Source: Candidatus Aminicenantota bacterium
Lineage (GTDB): Bacteria > Acidobacteriota > Aminicenantia > UBA2199
Length of the DNA stretch: 6,714 nucleotides
Direction of reading: 5' to 3'
Assembly: GCA_030639705.1 (NCBI GenBank)
Contig: DAOWKX010000082.1
Coordinates: 1 to 6,714, forward strand
In this document: piece by piece, positions 4,884 through 6,714 of the stretch
Position numbering within the stretch: the stretch's first letter is position 1
Layout: every line of letters starts with the position of its first letter
Translations under genes and position numbers: made by a program
Notes under the pieces: generated by a model
The model's input: only the letters and a program-made list of their open reading frames with translations
Databases searched by the model: none
Told to the model about the DNA's origin: nothing

Positions 4884-6689
4884 ATGACACCCCCTGATTC
4901 CCAGAATATTCGTAATTTCTCAATTATCGCCCATATCGATCATGGCAAAACCACACTTTCCGATCGGCTCCTGGAAATCACCCATGCCGTGTCCAAAAGA
5001 GAAATGCAGGAACAGGTGCTTGACACCATGGATCTGGAGAGAGAAAGAGGAATCACCATCAAATCTCATTTCGTGTGCTTATCCTACACAGATGAAAAAG
5101 GAGTGGAATATATTCTCAATCTCATTGATACACCCGGGCATATTGATTTCAATTATGAGGTATCCCGATCACTGGCCGCCTGTGAAGGAGCACTTTTAGT
5201 GATTGACTCCACCCAGGGAGTGGAAGCACAAACCGTTGCCAACACCTATCTGGCCATGGAGAATGACCTGGTGATCATTCCGGTGATGAATAAAATTGAT
5301 TTGCCCAACAATGAACTTGAAAAATCACTCAATCAGATGGAAAATATCATCGGTATCGGTAGAGAAGAGGCACTGCTGGTCAGTGCTAAAACCGGACAGG
5401 GTGTTGATAAAATCATACCCTCTATTATCGAAAGGGTCCCTCCGCCCCGGGGTGATCGATCCAAACCATTGCGGGCTCTCATATTTGACTCCTGGTTTGA
5501 TTCTTACCGGGGAGTGATTATTCTGGTCAAAATCATAGACGGAGTTTTAAAAAAAGGAGAAAAAATCAAGTTTTTTTCCACCAATACATTTTATGAAATT
5601 GATGAACTGGGAATTTTCACACCAAGATCAAAACCACTGGCCCAATTATCTGCCGGTGAAGTGGGATATATTATCGGCAATATCAAGAACATCTCTGAAG
5701 TTAAGATCGGAGATACCATCACCATGGTCAAAGAAAAAAATGTTCAGCCCCTACCGGGATTCAAGGAACCTCAAACCATGGTATTTGCAGGCTTCTATCC
5801 CGGCGAAGGTTCCAGCCATGAAGAGTTGAGGGATGCCATTGAAAAATTGATATTGAATGATTCTTCATTGAAATTTGAACCGGAAACATCTCCGGCGCTG
5901 GGTATTGGATTTCGCTGCGGTTTTTTAGGACTATTGCATAAAGAGATCATTCAGGAACGGTTGGAAAGAGAATACAATCTCTCCATCATATCCACCTCAC
6001 CGTCAGTGAGGTACCGAGTCACAACCACCAAAGCGGAGGTTTTTGAAATCGAATCGCCTTCTCAACTCCCGCCTCCACAGAACATCAGAAAAATAGAAGA
6101 ACCATTTATTGAAGCCATCATTCTCACTCCCGAAGAATACCTGGGTAATATTTTGAAATTGCTGCAGAACCGGAGAGGTGTTCATAAAAAGATGGAATAC
6201 ATCAGCACCCAGAGAATATATCTAACCTATCACCTCCCTCTGGCAGAAGTATTATATGATTTTTTTAACAAGCTAAAATCAGTCTCCGAGGGATATGCAT
6301 CCTTTGATTATGAATTAAAGGGATTTATAGAATCTCCCCTGGTTAAACTGGATATCCTGATCAATCAGCAACCGGTTGATGCCCTTTCGTTAATCCTTCA
6401 TCGAGACAAAACCTATGCAGTGGGAAACCAGCTCACCTCGAAAATAAAATCAATTATCCCCAGACAACTTTTTGAAGTGGTGATTCAGGCAGCCATAAAC
6501 AACCGGGTGATTGCCAAAACCATTGTCAAGTCTTTAAGAAAAAATGTACTGGCCAAATGTTACGGCGGCGATATTACCCGGAAAATGAAATTACTGGAAA
6601 AACAGAAAAAGGGGAAAAAAAGAATGAAGCGAATCGGAAAAGTGGATATCCCCCAGGAGGCCTTCCTGGCAGCAATGGAACTCGACTAA
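4884..6689 (+). CDS. lepA: Elongation factor 4 (LepA), ribosome-associated GTPase
   Basis: A complete 601-residue EF4 (599 in E. coli), a translational GTPase that acts on the ribosome in initiation/back-translocation and is found in cytoplasm and at the membrane. Visible motifs: G1 AHIDHGKTT (16-24), switch I ERERGITIKS (52-61), G3 DTPGH (82-86, with H86 the expected catalytic His), G4 NKID (136-139), G5 SAK (167-169). Next come the EF-G-like domains with LGIFTPRS, ALGIGFRCGFLGLLHKEIIQ in the middle, and SEGYASFDYE. The EF4-specific C-terminal domain ends with AKCYGGDITRK, LLEKQKKGKKRMK and IPQEAFLAAM, which bind near the A-site/P-site tRNA. Position 62 is His (IKSH) where E. coli has Gln; I recall this His in several non-proteobacterial EF4s. 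The start at ATG 4884 puts the G1 loop at the usual distance from the N-terminus. Only a weak AAGAG (4867-4871), 12 nt away, precedes it, so it likely depends on the upstream gene. No truncation or frameshift. Confidence 0.97.
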   Translation: MTPPDSQNIRNFSIIAHIDHGKTTLSDRLLEITHAVSKREMQEQVLDTMDLERERGITIKSHFVCLSYTDEKGVEYILNLIDTPGHIDFNYEVSRSLAACEGALLVIDSTQGVEAQTVANTYLAMENDLVIIPVMNKIDLPNNELEKSLNQMENIIGIGREEALLVSAKTGQGVDKIIPSIIERVPPPRGDRSKPLRALIFDSWFDSYRGVIILVKIIDGVLKKGEKIKFFSTNTFYEIDELGIFTPRSKPLAQLSAGEVGYIIGNIKNISEVKIGDTITMVKEKNVQPLPGFKEPQTMVFAGFYPGEGSSHEELRDAIEKLILNDSSLKFEPETSPALGIGFRCGFLGLLHKEIIQERLEREYNLSIISTSPSVRYRVTTTKAEVFEIESPSQLPPPQNIRKIEEPFIEAIILTPEEYLGNILKLLQNRRGVHKKMEYISTQRIYLTYHLPLAEVLYDFFNKLKSVSEGYASFDYELKGFIESPLVKLDILINQQPVDALSLILHRDKTYAVGNQLTSKIKSIIPRQLFEVVIQAAINNRVIAKTIVKSLRKNVLAKCYGGDITRKMKLLEKQKKGKKRMKRIGKVDIPQEAFLAAMELD

Positions 6690-6714
6690 AAATTATATGG
6701 CTATACTGTTACCG

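Noticed and set aside
6697..6714. ATG GCT ATA CTG TTA CCG, a possible start of the next gene after lepA
   Set aside because: Six codons, no ribosome binding site, cut off by the window edge; cannot be supported.
1..6714. Search for defence, CRISPR, mobile-element, tRNA or toxin-antitoxin signals
   Set aside because: No repeat-spacer pattern, transposase, integrase, terminal inverted repeats or structured RNA gene was seen; the window is almost fully explained by envelope, export and translation genes.

Overview
The window holds six genes, all on the + strand. They are the 3' end of a dTDP-glucose 4,6-dehydratase gene (rmlB/rfbB), a standalone B3/B4-domain protein, a large polytopic membrane protein with a C-terminal F5/8C-like domain, a TatA-type Sec-independent translocase protein, a coiled-coil SAM methyltransferase of the O-antigen type, and complete lepA (elongation factor 4). 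The organism is a bacterium of moderate to low GC. The dTDP-sugar gene and the O-antigen-type methyltransferase suggest a Gram-negative cell envelope. EF4 has His where E. coli has Gln in switch I (IKSH versus IKAQ). From memory this is more common in Acidobacteriota- and Bacteroidota-like EF4 than in Proteobacteria. Both promoters I can read are classic TTGACA/TATAAT types, which argues against Bacteroidota. An Acidobacteriota-related or other deep Gram-negative lineage is my weak guess.

Region 1 (1-1289): rmlB runs off the left edge. The B3/B4 gene starts 4 nt after its stop codon with no Shine-Dalgarno sequence, so the two are probably co-transcribed and perhaps translationally coupled.

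Region 2 (1290-3441): a 46-nt gap holds a near-consensus sigma70 promoter placed so that its transcript should begin only a few bases before the ATG of the 701-residue membrane protein. That mRNA would be nearly leaderless. The protein looks like a GT-C/YfhO-like envelope enzyme.

Region 3 (3442-6714): a 175-nt intergenic region carries a second excellent promoter (TTGACA, 17 nt, TAAAAT), a set of CCGGT-containing inverted repeats, and the only canonical Shine-Dalgarno sequence in the window, in front of tatA. The methyltransferase start lies inside the tatA end (17-nt overlap) and lepA follows after 15 nt, so tatA, the methyltransferase and lepA read as one transcription unit. It mixes protein export, probable envelope glycan modification and translation.

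I see no mobile element, CRISPR array, tRNA/rRNA gene, toxin-antitoxin pair or defence system, and no convincing terminator. Most of the window is ordinary chromosomal gene content. The points most worth a second look are the near-leaderless promoter, the standalone B3/B4 protein, the membrane-enzyme/discoidin-like fusion and the overlapping tatA-methyltransferase pair.
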